Assembly: GCA_937923145.1 (NCBI GenBank)
Contig: CALAJT010000015.1
Location: forward strand, 110,892 to 174,891
Length of the DNA stretch: 64,000 nucleotides
From: an uncultured Rubritalea sp.
GTDB taxonomy: Bacteria; Verrucomicrobiota; Verrucomicrobiia; Verrucomicrobiales; Akkermansiaceae
Direction: 5' to 3'
Shown: piece by piece, positions 1 to 10,668 of the stretch
How the letters are laid out: every line of letters starts with the position of its first letter
Position numbering within the stretch: position 1 is the first letter of the stretch
Translations under genes and position numbers: made by a program
Notes under the pieces: model-generated
Database searches by the model: none
What the model saw: only the letters and a program-made list of their open reading frames with translations
What the model was told of the DNA's origin: nothing

Positions 1-443
1 TTTGCTATTTTTTCACGGCACCATTGTATTATAAATTCGTCTGATTCATCTTCAAACTGATCCATCTGAATAGCCGGATACCAGATGATTTTAGTCTGCG
101 CGAACGGGTAGCCGAAGCGATCTGTGATCTGCCCGCGAGGAGCTGGAATAGCTAGCGACATAGTGCGCGCGTCTCTACGAGTGTGAATACTTGCTTCGTC
201 GTAATCTAGGAAATTATCTTCTTCAGCCTTGTCTGCTTCCGCAAGTTTTTCAAGATCTGCTTTCTCCAGATGCTCCTTATTCTCTTTATCAGTAATCTCA
301 TTTTTCACCGTTGAGGTCTGAGCGAGTGACGAAATACTCATAGCTGCAACTGTGATGAGACTGCAAGATTTAGTTAACAGCTTAATTGATGACCGCTTTA
401 TAGTCGGGATTGATGTGAGAGAATATGACGAGAGTGGTTTCAT
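1..443 (-). CDS. Penicillin-binding protein 2-like / peptidoglycan transpeptidase, N-terminal part (runs off window start)
   Basis: Not in ORF track because truncated. Reverse strand from ATG at 443 is open to base 1 and includes ...RDARTMSLAIPAPRGQITDRFGYPFAQTKIIWYPAIQ..., resembling the xPRGxIxDRxGxxLA start of class B PBPs. Confidence 0.6.
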   Translation of the reverse strand, partial: MKPLSSYSLTSIPTIKRSSIKLLTKSCSLITVAAMSISSLAQTSTVKNEITDKENKEHLEKADLEKLAEADKAEEDNFLDYDEASIHTRRDARTMSLAIPAPRGQITDRFGYPFAQTKIIWYPAIQMDQFEDESDEFIIQWCREKIA

Positions 444-580
444 AAGCTACAAGTAGATACGAGTATTCTAAGCCAATATTATCACAAGTCGATAGAAACT
501 AGGCGATTTTTCATATTACGAAGTAATCTACCCCTTATCTAAATGTTCCTTAGAAAAATCTGTTGTAGCTATTAAAGATC

Positions 581-1894
581 GTGCTTATATTAATACTAAT
601 GTTTGAAGTAAGAGATAGGCCAGAAATGGTAGAGAGAGCACTGCTGGTTCGCATTTCCTTTAATAAGAGAAATGTAGACGAAGATATTAGCCTTTTGGAA
701 GAACTCGAAGAACTGGTGAATACACTAGGCATCGGTATCGCTGAGACCCAACTCGCTCACTCTCGCTCCATGCATAGAAAGTATCTTTGTGGAACTGGTA
801 AGGCTGAAGAGGTCGTAGAATACGCTAGAGCACATGAATGCGATTGCATCGTTTTTGATAATGAACTTGCCCCTTCACAGCAACGCGAGTGGGAGGAATT
901 AGCTCAGATTTGTGTGATAGATAGAGAAGAAGTCATTCTCGATATTTTCGCCCAACGCGCACAGACTAAAGAAGCTACCCTTCAAGTAGACCTGGCAAGA
1001 ATGCAGTACGCCCTACCGAGACTTTCTAGAATGTGGGGACATTTAGACCGTGAAGGCGGAAGTGGAGCAGGCGGCGGTGGTGGTGGTGCTTCCAGAGGTA
1101 TGGGAGAGCAGCAGGTAGAGGTAGATCGAAGACTCGCACGTCAAAGAATAGACAGAACAAAGCGTGAACTTGAAGCTGTCCGCACTCAGAGAGCTACCAG
1201 ACGTAAAGAGCGTGAGAAATTTGATACTGCACACGCTGCCATTGTTGGTTACACTAATGCCGGTAAGTCTACTTTGTTAAACAAGATCTCTGGCTCAGAT
1301 ATCATGGCGAAAGATATGCTCTTCGCTACTCTAGATACTACCACTCGTAGTATCGAATTACCTGACGGACAGACATTACTACTCACTGATACTGTAGGAT
1401 TTGTAAGGAATCTACCGCACCGTCTAGTTGAAGCTTTTAAGGCTACTCTAGAGGAAGCTGTATTGGCGGATTTTTTGATACATGTACTAGATACTGGATC
1501 TCCTGAGGCTATCACATTTTTTGAAACTACAATGCATGTTCTCGGTGAACTTGGGGCAGCAGAAAAGCCGATGATAACCGTGCTAAATAAAATCGATAAA
1601 GTAGAAGATAAAAGTATTATCGCTAGTTTGCAGGATAGATTTCCCAATGTCGTTTTAGTCTCTGCTCATACTGGAGAAGGTATAGATGAACTACTCCAGG
1701 AATGCTGTGTCATGCTCGGCGATAGAGTTCGTAAAAGAACATACCGAATCCCTCAGTCTGAAGGTCAGCTCGTAAACCAGCTACATGATGATGCGAAGGT
1801 AATTTCTACAGATTATGAAGGTAACGACATTATTATCACTGCCATCGTTCCAGCAGTAATTTCAGGTAGACTTGAGAAATATTTAGCAGAGTAA
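581..1894 (+). CDS. hflX: GTPase HflX
   Basis: HflX N-terminal domain plus G motifs GYTNAGKSTLLN, DTVGFVRNLP, NKID. True start may be the internal ATG at 626 (MVERALLV). Confidence 0.93.
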   Translation: MLILILMFEVRDRPEMVERALLVRISFNKRNVDEDISLLEELEELVNTLGIGIAETQLAHSRSMHRKYLCGTGKAEEVVEYARAHECDCIVFDNELAPSQQREWEELAQICVIDREEVILDIFAQRAQTKEATLQVDLARMQYALPRLSRMWGHLDREGGSGAGGGGGGASRGMGEQQVEVDRRLARQRIDRTKRELEAVRTQRATRRKEREKFDTAHAAIVGYTNAGKSTLLNKISGSDIMAKDMLFATLDTTTRSIELPDGQTLLLTDTVGFVRNLPHRLVEAFKATLEEAVLADFLIHVLDTGSPEAITFFETTMHVLGELGAAEKPMITVLNKIDKVEDKSIIASLQDRFPNVVLVSAHTGEGIDELLQECCVMLGDRVRKRTYRIPQSEGQLVNQLHDDAKVISTDYEGNDIIITAIVPAVISGRLEKYLAE

Positions 1895-1964
1895 CATATA
1901 TGCATTATGAAGACCTCATCTAGTTGCTTTTTCGTAATATCTGCTGTATGTTATATTATATATC

Positions 1965-3011
1965 ATGCGTCTTACTAACATCCTCCAGATCTTCACTCTC
2001 CTATGTTTAATCAAATCTTCTGTTTCTGCTAAATTACCAGAGAAGCAGCTAGAAAACATCCGTCTTCAAATTTATCTAGACCAGCAACACTTCGGACCAG
2101 GAGTAATCGACGGTAAATTCGGCACATATACTAAAATGGCTGTTGAAGCCTACAACCAAAAACATGAGCGAGAACTAGGTGATTGGGATGGTGTTAAATC
2201 TGATGCTATAAAAGAAGTTACACATTCATTCGCTCTAGCTACTGTCCCTGATGAAGCAACTAGTTTTGTGAACTCCGCACTACCTTATTCTAAGGACCGC
2301 GAGCTCCAAGCTAAAGAGAAGCAAATGTCCTACCGCTCTGTAGCGGAATTTATGGCTGAGCGATATCATACTACTCAAGATATTCTCATAGCCCTCAATG
2401 GCTCTAGTAAAATACGTAATCTAAAGCCCAGAGCTGCGATTAAAGTTCCGAATGTAACTCCATTCCTAATAGAAAATTTAGATGATGGTAAGAGCTATAA
2501 AGAGGACAAGAATTTGAGTAGGAGGTGGGTCGTAATAGATACAAAGAAGAAGCAACTACGTATTTTTGAAGCTGCTTTTGACTTATTAGAGAGAAATCCA
2601 GATGATGCGCCTTCTAAGGCAGTAATCGTTGACGAAGACTTTGTGCCCTATGACGAATCAAAAGCAAAGCTGATAGCAGCGTTTCCTATCACACCAGGTA
2701 AACCACAATTTATTCATTATGGTAAATGGGAGCTAAGAAATGCGATTGAATTTCCAACATGGCGCTATGATAAACAGCTGCTCGAAACTGGTGTGCGTAG
2801 TAGATCAGGGCTCGATATACCAGCTGGTCCTAACAATCCAGTGGGAGTTTTATGGCTCGGCCTTTCAAAGTCAGGCATAGGAATTCACGGTACAGATAAT
2901 CCGCAAACTATCGGAAGAGCTCGGTCATCTGGCTGTATCCGTATGGCGAACTGGGATGTAGTGCATGTTCCTAAATACGTCCGCCCTGGTGCTACTGTAA
3001 TGATTAAATAA
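1965..3011 (+). CDS. L,D-transpeptidase (YkuD) with peptidoglycan-binding and LysM-like N-terminal regions, secreted
   Basis: Signal peptide; HGTDNP...SSGCIRM catalytic motif of YkuD. Confidence 0.9.
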   Translation: MRLTNILQIFTLLCLIKSSVSAKLPEKQLENIRLQIYLDQQHFGPGVIDGKFGTYTKMAVEAYNQKHERELGDWDGVKSDAIKEVTHSFALATVPDEATSFVNSALPYSKDRELQAKEKQMSYRSVAEFMAERYHTTQDILIALNGSSKIRNLKPRAAIKVPNVTPFLIENLDDGKSYKEDKNLSRRWVVIDTKKKQLRIFEAAFDLLERNPDDAPSKAVIVDEDFVPYDESKAKLIAAFPITPGKPQFIHYGKWELRNAIEFPTWRYDKQLLETGVRSRSGLDIPAGPNNPVGVLWLGLSKSGIGIHGTDNPQTIGRARSSGCIRMANWDVVHVPKYVRPGATVMIK

Positions 3012-3024
3012 GCTATTTCTAAGC

Positions 3025-4875
3025 CTATTTCTCTATCCAAATTGAAAGCAACGCGAGATCTGCTGGAGTAATTCCTGAAATCCTTCCTGCCTGACCAATA
3101 GTAAGTGGTCGGATCTTTTCAAGTAACTGTCTCGCTTCGTTTTTTATACCATTAACTAGCTGATAATCAATCTCTTGAGGTATTTTTTTATGTTCCATCT
3201 TGGCAACACGTTCTACCTGTTTACGTTGACGCTGTAAGTGGCCCTCGTATTTAAAATCTGTTTCTATAATAGGCCAGAGCGCTTTGTCATACTTTTCAAT
3301 AATTTTGTCAGGTAAGTCTTCCCAGGAGTTTTCTGGTCGTCTAAACCAAAGATCCATTCGAGCTTGTTGATGAGTAGTCGCACGTACATATTCGGCTGCC
3401 TCTGCTAGCGTTTTGACTTTTTCCGCTGTGCGCTGAGCACGGTAATCCGTGACGATCCCCCGCTCTGCTGCATTAGCTGTCAGCCTTAAATCTGCGTTAT
3501 CTTGGCGTAATAATAATCTGTATTCTGCACGGCTAGTGAACATACGGTATGGCTCAGTACAACCTTTGGTAACCAAATCATCGATCATTACACCTATGTA
3601 TGCTTCATCTCTGGCTAAGATATAAGGAGCTTCTTCTTTTACTTTTAGCGCAGCATTTACTCCAGCCATAAGCCCTTGTGCTGCTGCTTCTTCATAGCCT
3701 GAAGTTCCATTAATCTGTCCTGCAAAATATAAATTCTCTACGCGCTTTGTTTCGAGTGTAGGCAATAACTGAGTGGGTGGACAATAATCATACTCCACCG
3801 CGTATCCAGGGCGAATGATTTCAGCGTTCTCAAGTCCTACTATAGAGCGAATAAAATCAAGCTGAACATCGTATGGAAGAGATGTAGACACGCCATTAAT
3901 GTAATACTCGTGAGTGTGTCGACCCTCAGGTTCTAGAAATACTTGGTGCCTTTCCTTCTCTGCAAACTTCACTACTTTATCTTCAATACTCGGACAATAG
4001 CGTGGTCCTACTCCAGCAATGTTACCAGAATACATGGCTGATTGATGAAGATTCTCACGAATGACATCATGAGTCTGTGGGTTAGTGTAAGTGATCCAGC
4101 ACGGCACTTGTTCCACGTGGAACTTTTCATCTCCCCATGGGTTTAGCGTGAAGATATCATTGGGCTCTTTGATGAGCGTATCATAGAGATACGAGAATTT
4201 CGGTATGGGTGAGTCACCTTCTTGTTTTTCGCATTTAGAGAAATCAATTGATCTACCATTTATACGACATGGTGTCCCTGTCTTGAATCGTTCAACTTCG
4301 AAACCGAGGTCTTTGAGGCTGTCACTAACAGTAGAAATAGCATCCCCCATTCTCCCACCTTTTTCATTTTTGAGACCTACATGCATAAGCCCTCTCATAA
4401 ATGTTCCAGCGGATAGGATCACCGTTTTTGCACCTATTTCCATCTGCAGGCTAGTTCTGATACCGCAGACCTTATCATTCTCGACAACTATCTCAGCAAC
4501 ATTCCCTTGGTGTAGATCTAGATTAGGAGTGCTTTCGATAAGGTGTTTCATTCTAAATTGATAGGCTTTCTTATCGCACTGAGCACGTGGCGCTCTCACT
4601 GAAGGACCTTTCTTTTGATTAAGCATTCTCCACTGAATAGCAGTCGCATCTGTGTTTAATGCCATAGCTCCACCAAGTGCATCTATCTCTCTAACCATGT
4701 GCCCTTTCGCTAGTCCACCAATAGCGGGATTACATGACATAGCACCGATGGTATCTAGATTTTGAGTAAGCATCGCTACAGAACAACCCATGCGCGCAGT
4801 AGCTAGGGCTGCTTCTACGCCTGCATGACCCGCCCCTATTACTAAGACATCGTAGTGTTTTGGATACTTAAACAT
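3025..4875 (-). CDS. mnmG: tRNA uridine-5-carboxymethylaminomethyl modification enzyme MnmG/GidA
   Basis: [22 protein letters not shown] motif; [15 protein letters not shown]; full-length GidA. Confidence 0.97.
   Translation of the reverse strand: MFKYPKHYDVLVIGAGHAGVEAALATARMGCSVAMLTQNLDTIGAMSCNPAIGGLAKGHMVREIDALGGAMALNTDATAIQWRMLNQKKGPSVRAPRAQCDKKAYQFRMKHLIESTPNLDLHQGNVAEIVVENDKVCGIRTSLQMEIGAKTVILSAGTFMRGLMHVGLKNEKGGRMGDAISTVSDSLKDLGFEVERFKTGTPCRINGRSIDFSKCEKQEGDSPIPKFSYLYDTLIKEPNDIFTLNPWGDEKFHVEQVPCWITYTNPQTHDVIRENLHQSAMYSGNIAGVGPRYCPSIEDKVVKFAEKERHQVFLEPEGRHTHEYYINGVSTSLPYDVQLDFIRSIVGLENAEIIRPGYAVEYDYCPPTQLLPTLETKRVENLYFAGQINGTSGYEEAAAQGLMAGVNAALKVKEEAPYILARDEAYIGVMIDDLVTKGCTEPYRMFTSRAEYRLLLRQDNADLRLTANAAERGIVTDYRAQRTAEKVKTLAEAAEYVRATTHQQARMDLWFRRPENSWEDLPDKIIEKYDKALWPIIETDFKYEGHLQRQRKQVERVAKMEHKKIPQEIDYQLVNGIKNEARQLLEKIRPLTIGQAGRISGITPADLALLSIWIEK
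4109..4124. promoter_or_regulatory. parS-like site (inside mnmG)
   Basis: TGTTCCACGTGGAACT; palindrome GTTCCACGTGGAAC at 4110-4123. Confidence 0.7.
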
Positions 4876-4935
4876 ATCTCTTTATTTAGCTCTACTACTA
4901 AGCTAGGTCAATAGCCAACGACATCTATTAGTTAT

Positions 4936-4951
4936 TGTTCCACGTGGAACT
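4936..4951. promoter_or_regulatory. parS-like site (upstream of mnmG)
   Basis: TGTTCCACGTGGAACT; palindrome at 4937-4950. Confidence 0.75.
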
Positions 4952-4974
4952 ATTTATTGTATTTTTATCATAGA

Positions 4975-4988
4975 GTTCCACGTGGAAC
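4975..4988. promoter_or_regulatory. parS-like site (upstream of mnmG)
   Basis: GTTCCACGTGGAAC, third identical 14-bp palindrome. Confidence 0.72.
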
Positions 4989-5049
4989 TTTATGATAAGA
5001 GTAAGAATTATCTTTGCTAGAGTAACTATCTAGTCTTATTATCTGTCAC

Positions 5050-5616
5050 ATGAACAGACCTTGGATAGCAGCCATCATCGTAGCCACGATACTAATCGTT
5101 TTCCGATTATTTACCGCTGGTAATTATGACTACGCAAACTTTGCCCCCGTAGCTGCACTGCTATTCTGTGGTGGAGCTTTCTGGAAGAATAATAAATGGA
5201 TGCTACCAACAGCCGCTCTTACATGGTTAATCTCATGGCCTCTCGTTAGTATGATTCAAGGTTACTCTCCGTTTCACATTTCTAATGTAGTAACATTAAT
5301 TGGCTTCGCAATAGTAGTAGCACTCGGACTAGCTTTCACGGGAAAATCTGCTGTTAAGCTAATTTTAGGTACATTACTTGGTGCAACAGCATTCTATTTT
5401 ATTACAAACACAGTAGCATTCTTCAGCGATCCTCTCTATGCTAAGACACTAGAAGGATACATCCAATGCATGTGGACTGGTTCACCCGTTTCTAAGATCC
5501 CAACATGGGCATTTTTCAGTAATAGTCTCATAGGAAATGTATTAGGTACTAGCCTCTTCTTGGCAACTATGAGCATACCGATCATCAAGCAGAAGACTGC
5601 TTTTCAAGTAGCATAA
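5050..5616 (+). CDS. Multi-pass membrane protein (DUF6580-like)
   Basis: Hydrophobic; RLFTAGNYDYANFAPVAALLFCGG...FFSDPLYAKTLEGYIQCMWTGSPV resembles DUF6580 proteins. Confidence 0.7.
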   Translation: MNRPWIAAIIVATILIVFRLFTAGNYDYANFAPVAALLFCGGAFWKNNKWMLPTAALTWLISWPLVSMIQGYSPFHISNVVTLIGFAIVVALGLAFTGKSAVKLILGTLLGATAFYFITNTVAFFSDPLYAKTLEGYIQCMWTGSPVSKIPTWAFFSNSLIGNVLGTSLFLATMSIPIIKQKTAFQVA

Positions 5617-5641
5617 ATTTTAAACGACAAATTAATACATT

Positions 5642-6715
5642 ATGGATATCACGACAACATCTCCAGATTACTCAAGTTACCCGATCAATAAGAATCTAAG
5701 CTCTGAGGAAAAAATCGACCTTTATCGCCTAGTCTGCCGCATGCGTAGATTTGAGCAAGGAACTCAAAAACCTTATAGCCAAGGAAAAATGGGTGGATTC
5801 CTTCACCTCTATATTGGACAGGAATCAGTAGCTGCTGGCACCATCTCACTCTGCGGTGAGAATGATCACGTCATCACAGCCTATCGCTGCCATGCTCATG
5901 CACTAGCTTGCGGTATGGAGATGAATGAGTGTATGGCAGAACTCTTCGGTAAATATTCAGGTTGCTCCAAGGGCAAGGGAGGCTCAATGCACTTCTTCGC
6001 TCCTGACAAAAACTTCTGGGGTGGTCACGGTATCGTTGCAGGGCAAACACCACTCGGTCTAGGCTTGGCATACGGAGTAAAATATAAGGGGCTTAAAGGC
6101 TGTTGTATTTGTTACCTCGGTGACGGTGCTATCAACCAAGGAGCATTTCATGAATCTCTCAACATCGCTGAACTACATAATATCCCAGTGATCTATGTCA
6201 TTGAGAATAATGGCTACTCTATGGGAACTAGTCAGAATAGATCTAGTGCTTATAAAAACTGCTTAGCGCAGAGAGCTGATGCATACGATATGCAGTGGGA
6301 TATAGTGAACGGCGAAGACCTCTATGAAGTCCGTGCTAAGACACAGATCGCTATCGACCGTGCTCATAACGAATGTAAGCCAACGATTTTAGAGATCACT
6401 ACCTACCGTTATTATGGCCACTCAGTAGCTGATGCGAATCATAAGAAATACAGAACTCCTGAGGAAATCACCAAATACAAAGAAGACCATGACCCAGTGA
6501 ATCTCTGGAAACAACGACTCATCGATGAAGGTATTCTCACAGAAGAATCTGCGAAACAGATCGATACTGAAGCTAAGCAGGAAGCTGCAGCTTCAGTTAA
6601 ATTTGCAGAAGAAGCTGAAAATCCAACTGTAGAATCAATCTTTGATGATGTATACTGGGAGGTCGATAACGACACTGAAGCAGGAAATACTGGCCGCCAC
6701 TTTTTTAACGATTAA
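5642..6715 (+). CDS. pdhA: Pyruvate dehydrogenase E1 component alpha subunit
   Basis: ThDP motif GDGAINQGAFHESLNIAELHNIPVIYVIENN; adjacent pdhB. Confidence 0.95.
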   Translation: MDITTTSPDYSSYPINKNLSSEEKIDLYRLVCRMRRFEQGTQKPYSQGKMGGFLHLYIGQESVAAGTISLCGENDHVITAYRCHAHALACGMEMNECMAELFGKYSGCSKGKGGSMHFFAPDKNFWGGHGIVAGQTPLGLGLAYGVKYKGLKGCCICYLGDGAINQGAFHESLNIAELHNIPVIYVIENNGYSMGTSQNRSSAYKNCLAQRADAYDMQWDIVNGEDLYEVRAKTQIAIDRAHNECKPTILEITTYRYYGHSVADANHKKYRTPEEITKYKEDHDPVNLWKQRLIDEGILTEESAKQIDTEAKQEAAASVKFAEEAENPTVESIFDDVYWEVDNDTEAGNTGRHFFND

Positions 6716-6727
6716 CTTTTTAAGACA

Positions 6728-7723
6728 ATGAGAGAAATAGAATACAGACACGCACTCCGCGAAGCGTTTGACGAAGAACTAGAGCGCGATGAAAACGTAG
6801 TAATCATGGGTGAAGAAGTCGCTCAGTACAATGGTGCCTATAAGGTAACTCAGGGACTCTGGGAGAAGTGGGGCGACAAGAGAATCGTTGACACACCGAT
6901 CTCAGAAGCAGGTTTTATCGGTATGGGAATCGGAGCATCAATGCTCGGTGTTCGTCCAGTGATGGAGCTCATGTTCTGGTCTTTCCACTCAGTGGCATTT
7001 GATCAGCTAGTGAACAATGCTGCCAACGTCCGCTACATGTCCGGTGGTAAATGTAACTGCCCGATCGTAGTGCGTGGTCCTGCTAACGGCGGAACCAATG
7101 TAGGTGCGACTCACTCACACACTCCAGAGGGTCTATTCTCAGCATTCCCTGGTCTTAAGGTTGTATCACCTGCCACTCCAGCAGATGCGAAAGGTTTGAT
7201 GAAATCAGCCATTCGAGATAACGATCCTGTCTACTTCATGGAAAGCACATTACTCTACGGAATGAAAGGTGATGTTCCAGATCCTGCAGATGGTGACTTC
7301 GTGATCCCACTGGGAGTAGCTGACATTAAGCGGGAAGGCACAGACGTAACTTTGGTAGCTCATGGTCAGTCAGTGATCAAAACTTTAGAAGCTGCAGAAA
7401 TTCTACAAAATGAACATGGAATTAGTGCTGAAGTAGTAGATCTTAGATCTATCCGTCCATTGGACCAAGATGCGATTATCAATTCCGTTAAGAAGACAAG
7501 CCGTGCAGTTATCGTAGATGAGAGTAAGCCATTCTGTGGTGTCTCAGCACAGTTGATCACCTTGATTCAAGAATACGCATTTGATTATCTTGACGCTCCT
7601 ATAAAGCGAGTAAATTCACTCGATGCACCGGCGATATACTCCCCTGCTATCGAGCACGAACAGCTACCATCCGCTAAGAAGATCATTGATAAAGTGCTCA
7701 GTATAATGCCTGCTAAGGCATAA
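6728..7723 (+). CDS. pdhB: Pyruvate dehydrogenase E1 component beta subunit
   Basis: REALREAFDEELERDENVVIMGEEV-like start; C-terminal transketolase domain; adjacent to pdhA. Confidence 0.95.
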   Translation: MREIEYRHALREAFDEELERDENVVIMGEEVAQYNGAYKVTQGLWEKWGDKRIVDTPISEAGFIGMGIGASMLGVRPVMELMFWSFHSVAFDQLVNNAANVRYMSGGKCNCPIVVRGPANGGTNVGATHSHTPEGLFSAFPGLKVVSPATPADAKGLMKSAIRDNDPVYFMESTLLYGMKGDVPDPADGDFVIPLGVADIKREGTDVTLVAHGQSVIKTLEAAEILQNEHGISAEVVDLRSIRPLDQDAIINSVKKTSRAVIVDESKPFCGVSAQLITLIQEYAFDYLDAPIKRVNSLDAPAIYSPAIEHEQLPSAKKIIDKVLSIMPAKA

Positions 7724-7738
7724 ATTAAATACTTTTTT

Positions 7739-7771
7739 AATACTCTCGGCGTACAATTCGACGAGGGTATT
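7739..7771. terminator. Probable bidirectional intrinsic terminator between pdhB and gatB
   Basis: AATACTCTCG...CGAGGGTATT stem followed by a T-run on + and preceded by an A-run. Confidence 0.7.
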
Positions 7772-7799
7772 TTTTTGCAATCGATTAGCCTTATTGTAG

Positions 7800-9263
7800 C
7801 TAAAGACCTAGTTTTCCAGCGATGCTATCGCTCACCATCTTAGGGTTTGCTTTACCTCTTGAAACTTTCATCACTTGTCCTGTGAGCCAGTTTGCTAGAT
7901 TAGGATTACCGCCAGTTATCTCGGCGACTTTTTCAGGGTTGGCAGCGATTACTTCGTCGATAATGGCTTCGATAGCTGAGTTATCAGCAGGTTCGAATCC
8001 CATCGATTTAGCAATGTCAGCAGGCGCTTTTTCTGGTGATTCCCAGAGTGCTGTGAAGACGTCTTTGGCTTGATTGTTAGAGATGGTTCCAGCTTCTACT
8101 AGGTCTACCAGATCTCTAAGGGCTACAGCGGTGACTGGAGATTGATCGATGCTGAGGAAAGTTTCGTTGAGCTTTCCCAGGACTGTATTGATTAGCCAAT
8201 TGGCTACTTTTTTACTGTCCTTAGCGCCTGTAGCTGCGGCTTCATAGTAGTCCGCTAGGGCACGCTCAGAGGTGAGGACACCAGCATCATACTCTGAGAC
8301 TGTGAATTCCTTTACGAAGCGATCACGCTTGTGGTGTGGAAGCTCAGGGACGTGAGCTTTCATCTTCTCTACTAGCTCACCAGTCAGGACTGGGAGAAGG
8401 TCTGGCTCAGGGAAATAGCGATAGTCAGCAGAATCTTCTTTGATACGCATAACTACAGTTTCACCTATGGCATCATCCCAGCGGATAGTGGCTTGTTGCT
8501 GAGCAATACCTTTATCGTATTCGTCACATTGACGTTGAATTTCGAATTCAATCGACTTTCTAACAGCGGTGATGGAGTTGAGGTTCTTAACTTCTAGCTT
8601 GGTGCCTAGCTCAGTAGTTCCTACTGGTCTAACGGAAATATTTACATCACAGCGCATCTGACCTTTTTCCATGTCTGCGTCTGAAATCTTACCATAGATA
8701 AGGATCTGTTGAAGCGACTTTAGATAGGCGTATGCTTCATCTGCAGAATCTATGTCAGCTTCAGATACGATTTCCATAAGTGGCGTACCAGCACGGTTAA
8801 AGTCGATCGTAGAATGACTGTCGAAATGTGTTGATTTAGCAACGTCTTCTTCAAGGTGAATACGGTTCATTTTGACCACTTTACCAGGGTTAGGAATCTT
8901 ATTCTGTACGTCCTTAGGGTAGGCAAGGTCGTAGAGAGGGACTCCACCACCTATGCACAGAGGAATATCGAACTGAGTCAGCTGAAAGTTCTTAGGCATG
9001 TCAGGATAGAAGTAGTTTTTTCTGTCCCATTTAGAAATTTCTGGTGTGTGACAGTCGAGCAACATCCCAGCTAGAATTGTCTGCTCTATAGCATGCTTAT
9101 TCAGTACAGGTAATGCTCCAGGAAGCCCTAAGCATACTGGACAGACATTAGTGTTAGGCTCGTGACCATAGCCAGCACGGCAGCCGCAGAACATCTTGGA
9201 ATTCGAGGTGATTTGGCAATGAACTTCAAGTCCAACGGTAGCAATATAGTCTTCTCTAGGCAT
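7800..9263 (-). CDS. gatB: Asp/Glu-tRNA(Asn/Gln) amidotransferase subunit B
   Basis: VGLEVHCQITSNSKMFCGC, NTNVCPVCLGLPGALPVLN; full-length GatB. Confidence 0.97.
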   Translation of the reverse strand: MPREDYIATVGLEVHCQITSNSKMFCGCRAGYGHEPNTNVCPVCLGLPGALPVLNKHAIEQTILAGMLLDCHTPEISKWDRKNYFYPDMPKNFQLTQFDIPLCIGGGVPLYDLAYPKDVQNKIPNPGKVVKMNRIHLEEDVAKSTHFDSHSTIDFNRAGTPLMEIVSEADIDSADEAYAYLKSLQQILIYGKISDADMEKGQMRCDVNISVRPVGTTELGTKLEVKNLNSITAVRKSIEFEIQRQCDEYDKGIAQQQATIRWDDAIGETVVMRIKEDSADYRYFPEPDLLPVLTGELVEKMKAHVPELPHHKRDRFVKEFTVSEYDAGVLTSERALADYYEAAATGAKDSKKVANWLINTVLGKLNETFLSIDQSPVTAVALRDLVDLVEAGTISNNQAKDVFTALWESPEKAPADIAKSMGFEPADNSAIEAIIDEVIAANPEKVAEITGGNPNLANWLTGQVMKVSRGKANPKMVSDSIAGKLGL

Positions 9264-9393
9264 GGTAAATAAGGTGATCAGTTAACAATGATCTATGATC
9301 AGTGCAGGATATTTGATGCCTGAAAAGACCATGTTAGCAAGCGATTGTCAATCTAGCTACTAGTCTTTTTATTCCAATCTTAGAGGGTCTTAA

Positions 9394-10656
9394 TTAACTT
9401 TTCTTTATCAGTGAACTCAGCTCCTCAACAGACATATTCAGTAAGTCAGCTGCTCGTTGTACATTAGAAGGAATTTGTAGACCTTTTGTAATGGGAATGT
9501 CTTCAACAAGTAGTAAGTTAGTGTCAGCTAGAGCACAGGCTCTTGCCATCGTATTTTCTAGTTCACGTACATTGCCTTGCCAATATTGTTCTTGGAGTTT
9601 CTCCTTAGCTTCGCCAGAGAGGTTGATGGTTCCTAAGTTATTTTTCATAGTAATCTTCTTTAGGAAAAATTCTGCTAGCAGAGGTATGTCTTCTTTGCGC
9701 TCACGCAGTGGTGGTAGGTGAAGCTCTACTACATTTAGTCGATAGTAGAGATCCTCACGGAAACGCTCCTCAGCTACTTCGAGTGCAAGATTTTTATTTG
9801 TCGCAGCTATAATTCTTACATCACTACTGAGTGTTTCATTGCCACCAACTCGCGAGAAGGTGCCCTCTTGAAGCACACGTAGTAGTTTCACCTGAACAGA
9901 AAGTGGCATATCCCCTATTTCATCGAGAAATAATGTACTCTGATCACATTGCTCAAAACGCCCCGCTCGTCTAGCAGATGCACCAGTAAATGATCCCTTC
10001 TCGTGACCGAATAGCTCACTCTCTAGAAGATTTTCTGGTATAGCTCCACAGTTAATTGCTACGAGTTCATTTTTACGACGTGGTGAGTGTTCATGGATAG
10101 AGTTAGCTACTACTTCTTTTCCAGTACCACTCTCACCTGTGATCAGAATCGGAGCATCCGTTTTAGCAACTTTACCAACAATTTTAAACAGATCTTGAAA
10201 GACTTTTGACTCACCAATAATCGTGCTTTGAGGTCTCAGAATGACGGACTCTTCGTCCTTAGATTCTAAAGCGGACTTACGCTCATCAATAGTTTGCCAA
10301 GCCCTCTCAACTACGGATCTGAGTTCAAATGGAAGTGATTCCTTTTTAAGAATATCATGTGCGCCTGTCTGAGTAGCTTCGATGATTTGTGAGGCACTAG
10401 GAAAGGCAGCTGTTAGAATAAATAATGCAGTGTTATTAGCTGCTCGTAGCTGCTTAAGAAGTTCTAAGCCATCGATCGGCTTAAGATCATCTGAAGCGAT
10501 GATCAACTCTACGTCAGCTTTCTGAGTAATTATAAGAGCCTTTTGTGCGCTATCACATTTAAGGATTCTAATACCAGATTTAGGTGCCTCTAGATGCTTG
10601 GCTGCCCAGTTAAGATAGTCATGATCTGGATCTATAAGTAATAAATTTTTTTCCAT
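9394..10656 (-). CDS. Sigma-54-dependent response regulator (receiver + AAA+ + short C-terminal HTH)
   Basis: GESGTGKEVVANSIHEHSPR Walker A, HEKGSFTGA sigma54-contact loop, GNVRELEN. Confidence 0.92.
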   Translation of the reverse strand: MEKNLLLIDPDHDYLNWAAKHLEAPKSGIRILKCDSAQKALIITQKADVELIIASDDLKPIDGLELLKQLRAANNTALFILTAAFPSASQIIEATQTGAHDILKKESLPFELRSVVERAWQTIDERKSALESKDEESVILRPQSTIIGESKVFQDLFKIVGKVAKTDAPILITGESGTGKEVVANSIHEHSPRRKNELVAINCGAIPENLLESELFGHEKGSFTGASARRAGRFEQCDQSTLFLDEIGDMPLSVQVKLLRVLQEGTFSRVGGNETLSSDVRIIAATNKNLALEVAEERFREDLYYRLNVVELHLPPLRERKEDIPLLAEFFLKKITMKNNLGTINLSGEAKEKLQEQYWQGNVRELENTMARACALADTNLLLVEDIPITKGLQIPSNVQRAADLLNMSVEELSSLIKKS

Positions 10657-10668
10657 TATATAAGGGGA

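Noticed and set aside
9394-10656. Sigma-54 regulator as novel because of the GSFTGA loop and lack of adjacent kinase
   Set aside because: GSFTGA is within known variation of GAFTGA and orphan regulators are common.
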